The notes under the pieces: model-generated
What the model was told of the DNA's origin: nothing
Databases searched by the model: none
What the model saw: only the letters and a program-made list of their open reading frames with translations
Source: Leptolinea sp. UBA1437
GTDB lineage: Bacteria; Chloroflexota; Anaerolineae; Anaerolineales; Anaerolineaceae
Length of the DNA: 5,949 nucleotides
Direction of reading: 5' to 3'
Assembly: GCA_002329625.1 (NCBI GenBank)
Contig: DCTP01000014.1
Location: 2,164 to 8,112, forward strand
Position numbers and translations under genes: made by a program
Shown: positions 1 to 5,949 of the stretch, one piece after another
Numbering within the stretch: position 1 is the first letter of the stretch
Layout of the letters: each line of letters opens with the position of its first letter

Positions 1-923
1 TTCCCGCAAAAGATTTCTGGGTTGTCATTCGGATTATGATTCAATAGATTTTTTCTCAGTTCATGAATTGAGATTCCGCATTGATCGTTGATCTGAGTGT
101 CATTTAAATTCAACTGCATCAGGTTGCTCAGATAAATCAGAAAAGTACTTAAACTCAAGACATCGATCTGATTATGGTAAGCGACCCCTTTTATTTTTTC
201 GGCGTCACCCGATGAAAGGAATTCCCGATAATACTCGGGAGCTAAATATCCCGGGACTTCTTCTATCCCGCGAGTGACTTGGAGTACATCTCGTTCCAAA
301 GTCGAAAGTCGACAATTTTCAAGAGACTTTCCCCAGTATTTTCGTACAAGCGGCAAAAAGTCAATATGCCTCACATCTTTACAAGAATTCGGGAAATAAT
401 GGAAGTTTTCGCGACTGCTAATCATAGGAATATCAAAAGATCTGCCATTGTAAGTCAAAATGGTGTCAAAACGAGCAAAGGTATTTTCAATTTGAGCTAA
501 AAAGGCTTTTTCTTCACCTAAATCCGGTAAAATCAGCTGATCTACGATATAGCTATCTTTAAAAAAATAGCCCATTCCGATCATGAAAACAAATGCGGAA
601 GAAGCTACCGATAAACCGCTCGTTTCGGTATCCATTGCTAAAACTTTTTCCTTATCAATTGAATCGATTCCCAAAATCGATAATAAATTGTCGGTTAAAA
701 TGAGCGGATCATTCAGTTCGATGCATCCGTGCATCATCGGCATTGGATAAATTTTACGGTTGATAAAATATGAACCGAATTCATTTTTACCGACAATACC
801 GTCCGGAAAGGTAATTTTAAGCGCATCAAGTGTGCTTGAATGCCTCTCATTAACAAAATCTTGGTTTTCCGGCATTCCAAGTGTTACACCCAACTGCCTC
901 AATTGAGAAAGAATATCACCCAT
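1..923 (-). CDS. mrfB: MrfB/YprB-type DnaQ-like 3'-5' exonuclease (C-terminus cut by window edge)
   Basis: My translation from the ATG at 923-921 stays open for 307 codons to the window edge. It has the three exonuclease motifs of the DnaQ/RNase H-fold family: ExoI MDTETSGL (D98, E100), ExoII TYNGRSFDIP (D164), and ExoIII HNQIDVLSL (H250, D254). The stretches around HIDFLPLVRKYWG, LSTLER and EVPGYLAPEYY are typical of the YprB ribonuclease H-like family. In B. subtilis, MrfB (YprB) is a metal-dependent exonuclease acting with the MrfA helicase in mitomycin C repair. All four acidic residues expected to bind metal are present, so an active enzyme is inferred. The gene starts 21 bases after the helicase stop, with no clear Shine-Dalgarno (upstream reads TTGTTACAATTAATGT), so translation may depend on coupling to the helicase gene. 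An ATG at 927 is in another frame and stops at once. The residues after about 265 look less conserved. B. subtilis YprB has a further C-terminal helical extension; whether one exists here cannot be seen. Confidence 0.9.
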   Translation of the reverse strand, partial: MGDILSQLRQLGVTLGMPENQDFVNERHSSTLDALKITFPDGIVGKNEFGSYFINRKIYPMPMMHGCIELNDPLILTDNLLSILGIDSIDKEKVLAMDTETSGLSVASSAFVFMIGMGYFFKDSYIVDQLILPDLGEEKAFLAQIENTFARFDTILTYNGRSFDIPMISSRENFHYFPNSCKDVRHIDFLPLVRKYWGKSLENCRLSTLERDVLQVTRGIEEVPGYLAPEYYREFLSSGDAEKIKGVAYHNQIDVLSLSTFLIYLSNLMQLNLNDTQINDQCGISIHELRKNLLNHNPNDNPEIFCG

Positions 924-944
924 ACATTAATTGTAACAAACAGG

Positions 945-3476
945 TCAAATCAAAAGCAAACCGGATGCGATTGCAACAGCTTCTTCTTTTCCGCCGATGC
1001 CGATTTCTCCTGCCGGACCGACACATCCCGGGCAACCGTCTTCGCAATCACAGTTCTCAATTAAATCTTTCACCGCGCTTACGATTTTGATAAAGTTATA
1101 AAAGATATTTTGTGAAAGGCCGATCCCTCCCGGGATTGTCTCGTAAAGATAAATTGTTGCTTTTCCATCATATTCGGCGCAAGCAGGATCACTGATCACA
1201 TTGAGATCGTTGACATCGCATTCGAGGAAGAGAGCCGAAATCTGGCGGAAAGCCGAAGCAAAGCCGGTTAATCCGCTGCGCATTTTCACGGCAGCTTCGA
1301 CTCGATCATGACACGTATGACAAAGTGTCGTCAGATTTTCCAGTTGATTGGCATCATTCGGATTCACAAAGTTCCGAAACGGAATGATATGATGAACATG
1401 GAGGGTTTGTTCGTTTCCGGAAACAGAACAAAGCTGACATTGAAAATGATCTCGTTCGAGGATCGTTTTGCGAATTTTAAACCAATTCGGCCCATATTGA
1501 TTGGGATCATTTGTCCAATGGCTGTTGATTCGAAGTTCTTCGCGAAATTGATCGCTCAAATTCAGAATAAATGCTTTGGTCTCTAATTTTTCTTGCGGTA
1601 AATCTAAAGGATAACTTCCCAAAATTTGATTGGTCTCGATATCTCGTTTTTGGTAACCGATCACTTGCGTAGTGACCGTGACTTCCGCAGCCGATAAATC
1701 TGCATTTTGTACAGATTTTTTCATTAGAACATTCTTTATCAAAATGGTTGTTTTTTTATCCGCTTCGGTCGTATACTCAGCCGGGATCGGGCGGGCAAAT
1801 GCTGTATTTTCATCTAAGTTCAACTCATCGATGCGATAACTTTCTCCGTTATGAAAATAAATAGCTCCTTCATGAACCATCCAATATGCGGAAGGACGAT
1901 CGATATCACCGACCGGAACTTTTTTCCCATTAAAATCCTGTGAGACAATCGAAATTCGATCTAAACCGCTGTTTCTCAAAGAAATCGTATGTTGGGGAGA
2001 AGATGATTCAAGCCAATAAAAATGTCCGGAACTTTTTCGGGCGATTCCCATCGAACAAAAACTCTCTAACAATTCCTGAGTTTCGTCAATCGTCAGACCA
2101 CCGTAGGATTCGGAAAAAGAAAAAGGAACTTCAGATAAAGCACATTGAAGATGTTGGTATAAAATCAAAAGATTGTCCGGATCAATTAATGCCGGTTCCG
2201 CTTTTTGTTCGGTAATGTATTCCGGATGCTTCATCAGATATTGGTCAATCGGATTTTGAGATGCAATCATGATGAAATCGGAGGGTTGATGGTTTCTGCC
2301 GGCTCTTCCCATCCGCTGATAGTATGAAGCTATCGATCCGGGATACCCAATCGAGAGGATACTGTCCATACCGCCGATATCCATCCCCAGCTCTAAAGCA
2401 TTGGTGGCGACAACACAACGATTTGAGCCTTCTTTCAATCCGTTCTCGATTTTTCGCCGTTCTTTCGATAAATAGCCTGAACGATATCCATCGGCATTGA
2501 TACCGATATCCCTTAATCTTCGCACAGTAGATTCGACCGACTGGCGGGATTGACAGAACAGTAAGACTTGGCGATTTTTCTGTTCCATTATTTCCGCGAC
2601 TTTTGCCGCAGTATAGATAGAACCGGCTCGAAGATGAAGCGCTTCATCGACTATCGGAGGATTTAAAAACAATATTTCCCGAACTCCGTTTCCGGAAGTA
2701 TCTTGAGAAAATTCTGTCACTTCGGAGCCGACCAATTTCTCTGCCAACTGTTTGGCGTTTGATAAAGTTGCCGAACAGAGGATAAATTGAGGAGATAAAG
2801 AAGACTGAGTATAATGTTTGTGAACTCTGATTAACCTTCGAATGACATTTGCCGTGTGAGCGCCGAAAACCCCGCGATAGATATGTGCTTCATCCAAAAC
2901 AACCAGCTTTAGGTTTTCAAAAAACCGTGCCCACGAAGGATGAAAAGGAAGCATTCCGTTATGTAACATGTCCGGATTTGTGAGAATAACACGCGCATTT
3001 CTACGAATTGCGGCTCTCTGGTAAGGCGGCGTATCACCGTCGTAAATGGCAATTTCCTGTATTTTTTCCGGAATCAAATATGCCAAATTCTTCCGTTGAT
3101 CCTGCGTCAAGGCTTTCGTCGGAAAGATCAATAACATCGTAGAATTGGGATCTCTTAATAGATATTCCATGATCGGAATTTGATAACAAAGACTTTTTCC
3201 GCTGGCAGTTCCCGTCGAAAGGATTACATTATTCCTGTTGAATTCAGCTTCCAATGCCAACAATTGATATTGATATAAAAATCGAATGCCTTTCGCCGAA
3301 AGTAAAGAGATTACTTTATCCGAAACAAAGGTAGGCATCGGTGTATATATCGGATCTTTTTCGGGTGTGATGTTTTCATAAACAATTTCACCCGCGTGCT
3401 TTAATTGTTCTTTTTCTTTTTCGGAAATTCGTGCGGCCATTTTACCAATGATTTTATCACCGGGATCAACAAACAA
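945..3476 (-). CDS. mrfA: MrfA/YprA-type DEAH-box repair helicase with an HNH domain inserted in DUF1998
   Basis: This is an 843-residue superfamily 2 helicase if translation begins at the TTG at 3476. Visible motifs are Walker A GTASGKS (89-95), Ia PTKALTQDQ (119-127), DEAH (195-198), SAT (235-237), motif IV LLFCQSRQSVE (305-315), motif V VVATNALELGMDIG (355-368) and motif VI QRMGRAGR (387-394). A middle region is followed by a split DUF1998/MrfA zinc-binding domain ending in CDCEDGCPGC (C809, C811, C815, C818), the cysteine pattern of B. subtilis MrfA. An HNH module of about 75 residues (about 655-730) interrupts that domain, which largely explains why the protein is longer than B. subtilis MrfA (roughly 750 residues). 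MrfA is a 3'-5' DNA helicase acting with MrfB in mitomycin C lesion repair; the same role is inferred here. The start is unsure: TTG 3476 has only a weak GGGA nearby, ATG 3440 would give 831 residues and a family-like N-terminus, and coding-like sequence continues upstream of both. Generic annotation would be DEAD/DEAH box helicase. Confidence 0.93.
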   Translation of the reverse strand: MFVDPGDKIIGKMAARISEKEKEQLKHAGEIVYENITPEKDPIYTPMPTFVSDKVISLLSAKGIRFLYQYQLLALEAEFNRNNVILSTGTASGKSLCYQIPIMEYLLRDPNSTMLLIFPTKALTQDQRKNLAYLIPEKIQEIAIYDGDTPPYQRAAIRRNARVILTNPDMLHNGMLPFHPSWARFFENLKLVVLDEAHIYRGVFGAHTANVIRRLIRVHKHYTQSSLSPQFILCSATLSNAKQLAEKLVGSEVTEFSQDTSGNGVREILFLNPPIVDEALHLRAGSIYTAAKVAEIMEQKNRQVLLFCQSRQSVESTVRRLRDIGINADGYRSGYLSKERRKIENGLKEGSNRCVVATNALELGMDIGGMDSILSIGYPGSIASYYQRMGRAGRNHQPSDFIMIASQNPIDQYLMKHPEYITEQKAEPALIDPDNLLILYQHLQCALSEVPFSFSESYGGLTIDETQELLESFCSMGIARKSSGHFYWLESSSPQHTISLRNSGLDRISIVSQDFNGKKVPVGDIDRPSAYWMVHEGAIYFHNGESYRIDELNLDENTAFARPIPAEYTTEADKKTTILIKNVLMKKSVQNADLSAAEVTVTTQVIGYQKRDIETNQILGSYPLDLPQEKLETKAFILNLSDQFREELRINSHWTNDPNQYGPNWFKIRKTILERDHFQCQLCSVSGNEQTLHVHHIIPFRNFVNPNDANQLENLTTLCHTCHDRVEAAVKMRSGLTGFASAFRQISALFLECDVNDLNVISDPACAEYDGKATIYLYETIPGGIGLSQNIFYNFIKIVSAVKDLIENCDCEDGCPGCVGPAGEIGIGGKEEAVAIASGLLLI
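1287..1514 (-). other. HNH nuclease-like domain inserted in the helicase C-terminal region
   Basis: Residues about 655-730 of the helicase form a complete-looking HNH module. It contains WFKIRKTILERD, then C680-x2-C683, the core LHVHHIIPF (H695, H696), N714 in LENLTTLC, C719-x2-C722 and H723. The two CxxC pairs are the usual structural zinc site, and the HH...N...H residues the usual metal/catalytic set. Flanking helicase sequence resumes on both sides: LETKAFILNLSD before, and RSGLTGFASAFRQISALFL after, which aligns with B. subtilis MrfA upstream of its YPGGIGL motif. The module is therefore an in-frame insertion, not an extra gene. Nuclease activity is inferred from residues only; a DNA-binding or purely structural role is possible. 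Confidence 0.85.
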
Positions 3477-3532
3477 AAGATCCCGAAATTTTTCTTCGAG
3501 ATCTTCAAAAAATAAGCGGATTTGTATTGATC

Positions 3533-4510
3533 TTACGGTTTAATATCTTTTTGATCGGTCGATTTTTGGCTTTCTGCTTTTTTCTGTTTATTCCTCTCTC
3601 TCCTTCTCGAGCAAGCTCGGACGATAAAATAGATCGGAACAAATATAATAATTAAAAACGGCAGGACAGAAATGACAAAATAAATCAGCCATTCTCCAAA
3701 ATCTTGTGCCGAATCAATTAGATCTTGGACAGCGCCCTTTAAAATTTCGGAAATTGACCATTCTTTGACTTCAATTGTTTTTTCGGGTTGAATCGGATGA
3801 ATTTTTACAGTGACGGAAGAAAGAGCAGCGCTCTCTTCCATGTATTTAATTTGACCTTTCAGAACTTCAATTTGAGATTCTATATCTGCTATTTCTTTAT
3901 AAACCGCTAATGTTTCTTCAGCGGTGGTGGCAGTTGCCATGATCTCATTTAATTTTGTTCTGGTGTTTTCAAGACTGGTCAGCCTTGATTTTGTATCAAT
4001 ATAATCGCTGGTAATATCATTTCCTGAAATAACTTTGCTCAAAACATTTTTTTCGGAATTCGGTGTTAAATTTTCAATCATTCGGATAGTCTCGTCGAAG
4101 TTTTCAGCTTTTACGCGAATTGTAATTTCGCCATAAAGAAGGGATTGTTCTTCATATTCTGATTCTTTCCAAGTATTCGATTGAACGACAAATCCGCCAA
4201 ATTGTGTGGCGATGTTGCTGATTTTTTCCAACGCCTGACTGGTATCTTGGACTTCGATCGTCATATCCGCTGTTTTTACGATCAGTCGAGTCACTTCCGA
4301 ATTTGATTGACTTTCAAGCGAAGCCATTTTGGGCGCATAAGAAGCTTCATCGAAATTCGGTGATTCTCCTTGATAATCAGCTAAGTAGGGATTATTTGAT
4401 TGAGAAATGGAGCGATCACTTTGGGAAGAGGAATCCGGAGATTTTCTGTTGCTGCATCCGCAGATCAGAACGATTATCACCAAGCTTAAAAAGATGGATT
4501 TTCTTTTCAT
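3533..4510 (-). CDS. DUF4349 domain-containing lipoprotein with C-terminal membrane segment
   Basis: This 325-residue protein begins with a lipoprotein signal peptide: MKRK, a hydrophobic stretch at 6-16, then the lipobox ICGC with lipidated C19. A Ser/Asn-rich linker (about 20-70) follows. The DUF4349 region starts near residue 74 (RLIVKTADMTIEV), passes through LLYGEITIRVKAENFDETI and the SDYIDTKSRLTSLENTRTKL segment, and includes a likely coiled coil at about 170-228 rich in Leu/Ile heptads. One strong transmembrane segment lies at about 274-298, followed by a highly basic tail (SRRRERNKQKK) that should be cytoplasmic. The protein would thus be tethered at both ends, with its body outside the membrane. 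This layout is usual for DUF4349 proteins, whose biochemical function is unknown to me. The ATG has a good GGAG Shine-Dalgarno six bases upstream. It sits 86 bases after coaBC and just before the helicase; nothing links it functionally to either neighbour. Confidence 0.88.
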   Translation of the reverse strand: MKRKSIFLSLVIIVLICGCSNRKSPDSSSQSDRSISQSNNPYLADYQGESPNFDEASYAPKMASLESQSNSEVTRLIVKTADMTIEVQDTSQALEKISNIATQFGGFVVQSNTWKESEYEEQSLLYGEITIRVKAENFDETIRMIENLTPNSEKNVLSKVISGNDITSDYIDTKSRLTSLENTRTKLNEIMATATTAEETLAVYKEIADIESQIEVLKGQIKYMEESAALSSVTVKIHPIQPEKTIEVKEWSISEILKGAVQDLIDSAQDFGEWLIYFVISVLPFLIIIFVPIYFIVRACSRRRERNKQKKAESQKSTDQKDIKP

Positions 4511-4596
4511 TTTTTACTCCATAATATTTCTATAACTTCTTTTACCCGAAAACGAAATTAATGGAGTCAAAGTTCCAAAGGATATAACCTTTATTG
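4511..4596 (-). promoter_or_regulatory. coaBC-lipoprotein intergenic region with lipoprotein RBS and possible RBS-masking hairpin
   Basis: This 86-base spacer carries the lipoprotein Shine-Dalgarno, GGAG on the minus strand at 4520-4517, six bases before the ATG. The same element lies in ATGGAGT (4522-4516), which is perfectly complementary to ACTCCAT at 4567-4561; beyond one mismatch, three more U-A pairs could form. In RNA this could hide the ribosome binding site in a hairpin with a 38-base loop. A second small dyad, AAAGG-TTATAT-CCTTT, follows the coaBC stop but has no U-tract, so I do not call it a terminator. A TTGACT at 4570-4565 resembles a -35 box, but no good -10 box follows at normal spacing. 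Whether transcription starts or merely continues here is unknown. Confidence 0.4.
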
Positions 4597-5814
4597 TCAT
4601 TGTTTTATTATGATTTTGTTTATTTCCTCCATGATAAGCTCGGCAAGTTGGTCTTTTCCCATTAAGGGAAGATCTCTTTTTGATCCATCCGGGAACAAGA
4701 AACTGGCTTGATTTTTATCGCTTTCAAATCCGCTTTCTTTCCCGGAAATGTCATTGGCAACGATCATATCCAGTTTCTTCTTTTTTAATTTACTTTCGGC
4801 ATTTTTAATCAGGTTTTCGCTTTCGGCGGCAAATCCGATAACGGCATTTAATTTCGTGTATTCATTACGCTTTTTCGCAACTTCCAGCAGAATATCTTCC
4901 GTAGGCTCTAATCGGAGTAACAACTCCGATCCGTCTTTCTTAATTTTTTCTTTTTCGGAAACTTCGGGGCGAAAATCCGCTACTGCTGCACACATAATTA
5001 GCGCATTCATATCCATAAGATTTTCAAAAATCGCATTTTGCATTTCCTTTGCCGATTTTACATAAATGACTTTGGAACCATAAGGGACTGCAAGCGTAGT
5101 GGCGGTTGTTATAAGTGTAACGTCAGCCCCTAAATCTAATGCCGCCTGGGCAATCGCATACCCCTGTTTCCCGGAAGATCGGTTCGTAATAATACGGACC
5201 GGATCAATCGCCTCCTGAGTTCCTCCGGCGGTAACCAATATCTTTTTATTTTCTAAAATCCCTCCGCGAGATAGTGTGTAACGTATCGCGCCCAAAATTT
5301 CCTGGGGATCCGACATTCGACCGACGCCCACTAATCCCGAAGCCAGATGACCGGAAGCGGGCCCGATGATTTGAAAATTACGCTTCATCAACTGGGCGAT
5401 ATTTTCTTGCGTCGCTTGATTCAGATACATATTTCCATCCATCGCAGGGGCAACCAATACCGGACAATGTCCAGCTAAAACAGCCAGTGCAAGCAATGAA
5501 TCCCCTAATCCGTGAGCTATTTTTGCGATAAAATCCGCCGAAGCGGGTGCGATTACGATCAAGTCGGAATTATGTCCCAGTTCGATGTGGGTAACGTGCT
5601 GTTCTCCTTCCCATAAATCTTTATCAACCGAGGCATGTCTCCCTGTGACCGAATGGAGTGTCAGCGGAGTAATAAATTTTTCACCGCCCGGCGTCAGAAC
5701 AGCATTGACAATGGCACCGGATTTCGTCAGAGAAGAAGCAATTTCCGCAGCTTTATATGCGGCGATCGATCCCGTTATCCCTAACAATATTTTTTTATCT
5801 TTTAAAGGATTCAT
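4597..5814 (-). CDS. coaBC: Bifunctional phosphopantothenoylcysteine decarboxylase / phosphopantothenate-cysteine ligase (CoaBC, Dfp)
   Basis: A 405-residue cytoplasmic enzyme of CoA synthesis. The CoaB half joins 4'-phosphopantothenate to cysteine using CTP, and the FMN-dependent CoaC half decarboxylates the product to 4'-phosphopantetheine. CoaC (about 1-182) shows GITGSIAAYKA (12-22), the catalytic histidine in HVTHIELG (H76), the FMN-binding APASADFIAKIAHGLGD, and PAMDGNMY (123-130). CoaB (about 188-405) shows VTAGGTQEAIDPVR (194-207), NRSSGKQG (211-218), AAVADFRP (276-283), KIKKDG, IGFAAES and VANDIS. Length and order are normal for the fusion. Two CoaC positions differ from E. coli: Asn125 is Asp (D126) and Cys158 is Ser (S159 in LASGLVGVGRM). 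I chose the ATG at 5814 because it overlaps the coaX stop as ATGA and has GGGAG eight bases upstream; a TTG at 5829 would add five residues but abuts that same GGGAG. Confidence 0.96.
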   Translation of the reverse strand: MNPLKDKKILLGITGSIAAYKAAEIASSLTKSGAIVNAVLTPGGEKFITPLTLHSVTGRHASVDKDLWEGEQHVTHIELGHNSDLIVIAPASADFIAKIAHGLGDSLLALAVLAGHCPVLVAPAMDGNMYLNQATQENIAQLMKRNFQIIGPASGHLASGLVGVGRMSDPQEILGAIRYTLSRGGILENKKILVTAGGTQEAIDPVRIITNRSSGKQGYAIAQAALDLGADVTLITTATTLAVPYGSKVIYVKSAKEMQNAIFENLMDMNALIMCAAVADFRPEVSEKEKIKKDGSELLLRLEPTEDILLEVAKKRNEYTKLNAVIGFAAESENLIKNAESKLKKKKLDMIVANDISGKESGFESDKNQASFLFPDGSKRDLPLMGKDQLAELIMEEINKIIIKQ

Positions 5815-5949
5815 TGGTTCATCTCCCAAATTAGCCGTAAGCCGGTCATCGTAAGCCAGGAATCCACTTTATCGATACAACTTGTTTCCTGAGAAAGAAT
5901 CTTTGCATATCCGCCCGTCGCAATCACTTGCATATCCTCATCTCCCAAT
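5811..5949 (-). CDS. coaX: Type III pantothenate kinase, C-terminal end only
   Basis: The last 45 codons of a gene entering from the right edge. The translation includes VIATGGYAKIL, then IDKVDSWLTMTGLRLIWEMNQ and a TGA stop. The pattern of a glycine pair in VIATGG, ID.VD, then LT..GLR.I is typical of the CoaX C-terminus. CoaX phosphorylates pantothenate with ATP, the first step of CoA synthesis, and is the non-CoaA type of kinase. It lacks the P-loop of CoaA; its catalytic N-terminal part lies outside this window and cannot be checked. The stop overlaps the coaBC start in ATGA, which supports an operon, with the GGGAG ribosome binding site for coaBC inside the coaX coding region. The short length limits the call, but the coaBC neighbour strengthens it. 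Confidence 0.85.
   Translation of the reverse strand, partial: LGDEDMQVIATGGYAKILSQETSCIDKVDSWLTMTGLRLIWEMNQ
5823..5827 (-). promoter_or_regulatory. Shine-Dalgarno of coaBC, inside coaX
   Basis: GGGAG on the minus strand lies eight bases before the ATG at 5814. It decides the start: relative to the alternative TTG at 5829-5827 it is far too close to work. Together with the ATGA stop/start overlap it indicates coupled translation of coaX and coaBC. Confidence 0.7.

Noticed and set aside
222..240. Perfect inverted repeat TCCCGA-TAATAC-TCGGGA
   Set aside because: It lies inside the exonuclease gene in codons for the conserved APEYYREFL segment and has no T-run, so it is best explained by coding sequence.
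279..500. Plus-strand open frame of 73 codons near the left edge
   Set aside because: The minus strand here encodes conserved exonuclease motifs including TYNGRSFDIP; the plus-strand frame is incidental.
945..1090. Plus-strand open frames opposite the helicase, lipoprotein and CoaBC genes
   Set aside because: They show no recognisable motifs or ribosome binding sites and run antisense to genes with clear family motifs, so they are shadows.
1372..1384. Palindrome TTCCG-AAA-CGGAA resembling an operator or LexA-like site
   Set aside because: It is in the middle of the HNH coding region (the PFRNF codons), far from any gene start, and does not match the B. subtilis SOS box.
4541..4570. Promoter candidate with TTGACT as -35 before the lipoprotein gene
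   Set aside because: At 17-19 base spacing only GGGTAA, GGTAAA or GTAAAA is available as a -10, and the better TTATAG lies about 29 bases away, so the promoter cannot be supported.
4573..4594. Small hairpin AAAGG-TTATAT-CCTTT after coaBC as a terminator
   Set aside because: The stem is only five pairs with two G-C and no U-tract follows, so it would be a poor intrinsic terminator.
1..5949. Defence island, CRISPR array, mobile element or toxin-antitoxin system
   Set aside because: No direct repeat array, transposase, terminal repeats or toxin-antitoxin pair was seen; the HNH module is part of a helicase, not an intron or homing endonuclease gene.

Overview
The window is a compact run of five genes, all on the minus strand. 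Reading in the direction of transcription (from high to low coordinates), they are the 3' end of coaX (type III pantothenate kinase), coaBC (bifunctional coenzyme A enzyme), a DUF4349 lipoprotein gene, an mrfA/yprA-type DEAH helicase gene, and an mrfB/yprB-type DnaQ-like exonuclease gene that runs off the left edge. There are no rRNA or tRNA genes, insertion sequences, CRISPR arrays or convincing intrinsic terminators. The longest non-coding stretch is 86 bases (4511-4596).

The base composition is moderately AT-rich (about 40% GC by eye). No taxonomic marker is present. CoaBC has the variants PAMDGNMY, LASGLVG and SSGKQG, and the helicase carries an HNH insert. From memory of family sequences, both recall Chloroflexota, perhaps an Anaerolineae-like member. 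This is an inference at moderate-to-low confidence and should be tested by protein phylogeny.

Right part (4597-5949): coaX and coaBC overlap by the four bases ATGA, so they are probably translationally coupled. They supply two blocks of the pantothenate-to-CoA pathway: kinase first, then ligase plus decarboxylase. Middle part (3533-4510): a membrane-anchored lipoprotein of unknown function with its own good Shine-Dalgarno. Left part (1-3476): helicase and exonuclease in the order helicase then nuclease, 21 bases apart. This matches the Bacillus subtilis mrfA-mrfB pair, which repairs mitomycin-C-type DNA damage independently of UvrABC, so a shared repair role is the natural reading here.

The most notable point is that the helicase's C-terminal DUF1998 (MrfA zinc-binding) region is interrupted by an apparently intact HNH nuclease-like module, giving a helicase-HNH-zinc-domain protein next to a separate 3'-5' exonuclease. 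Other points are the uncertain start of the helicase, two unusual residues at CoaC active-site positions, and a possible hairpin over the lipoprotein ribosome binding site. I see no wholly new system; most of the window is core metabolism and repair.
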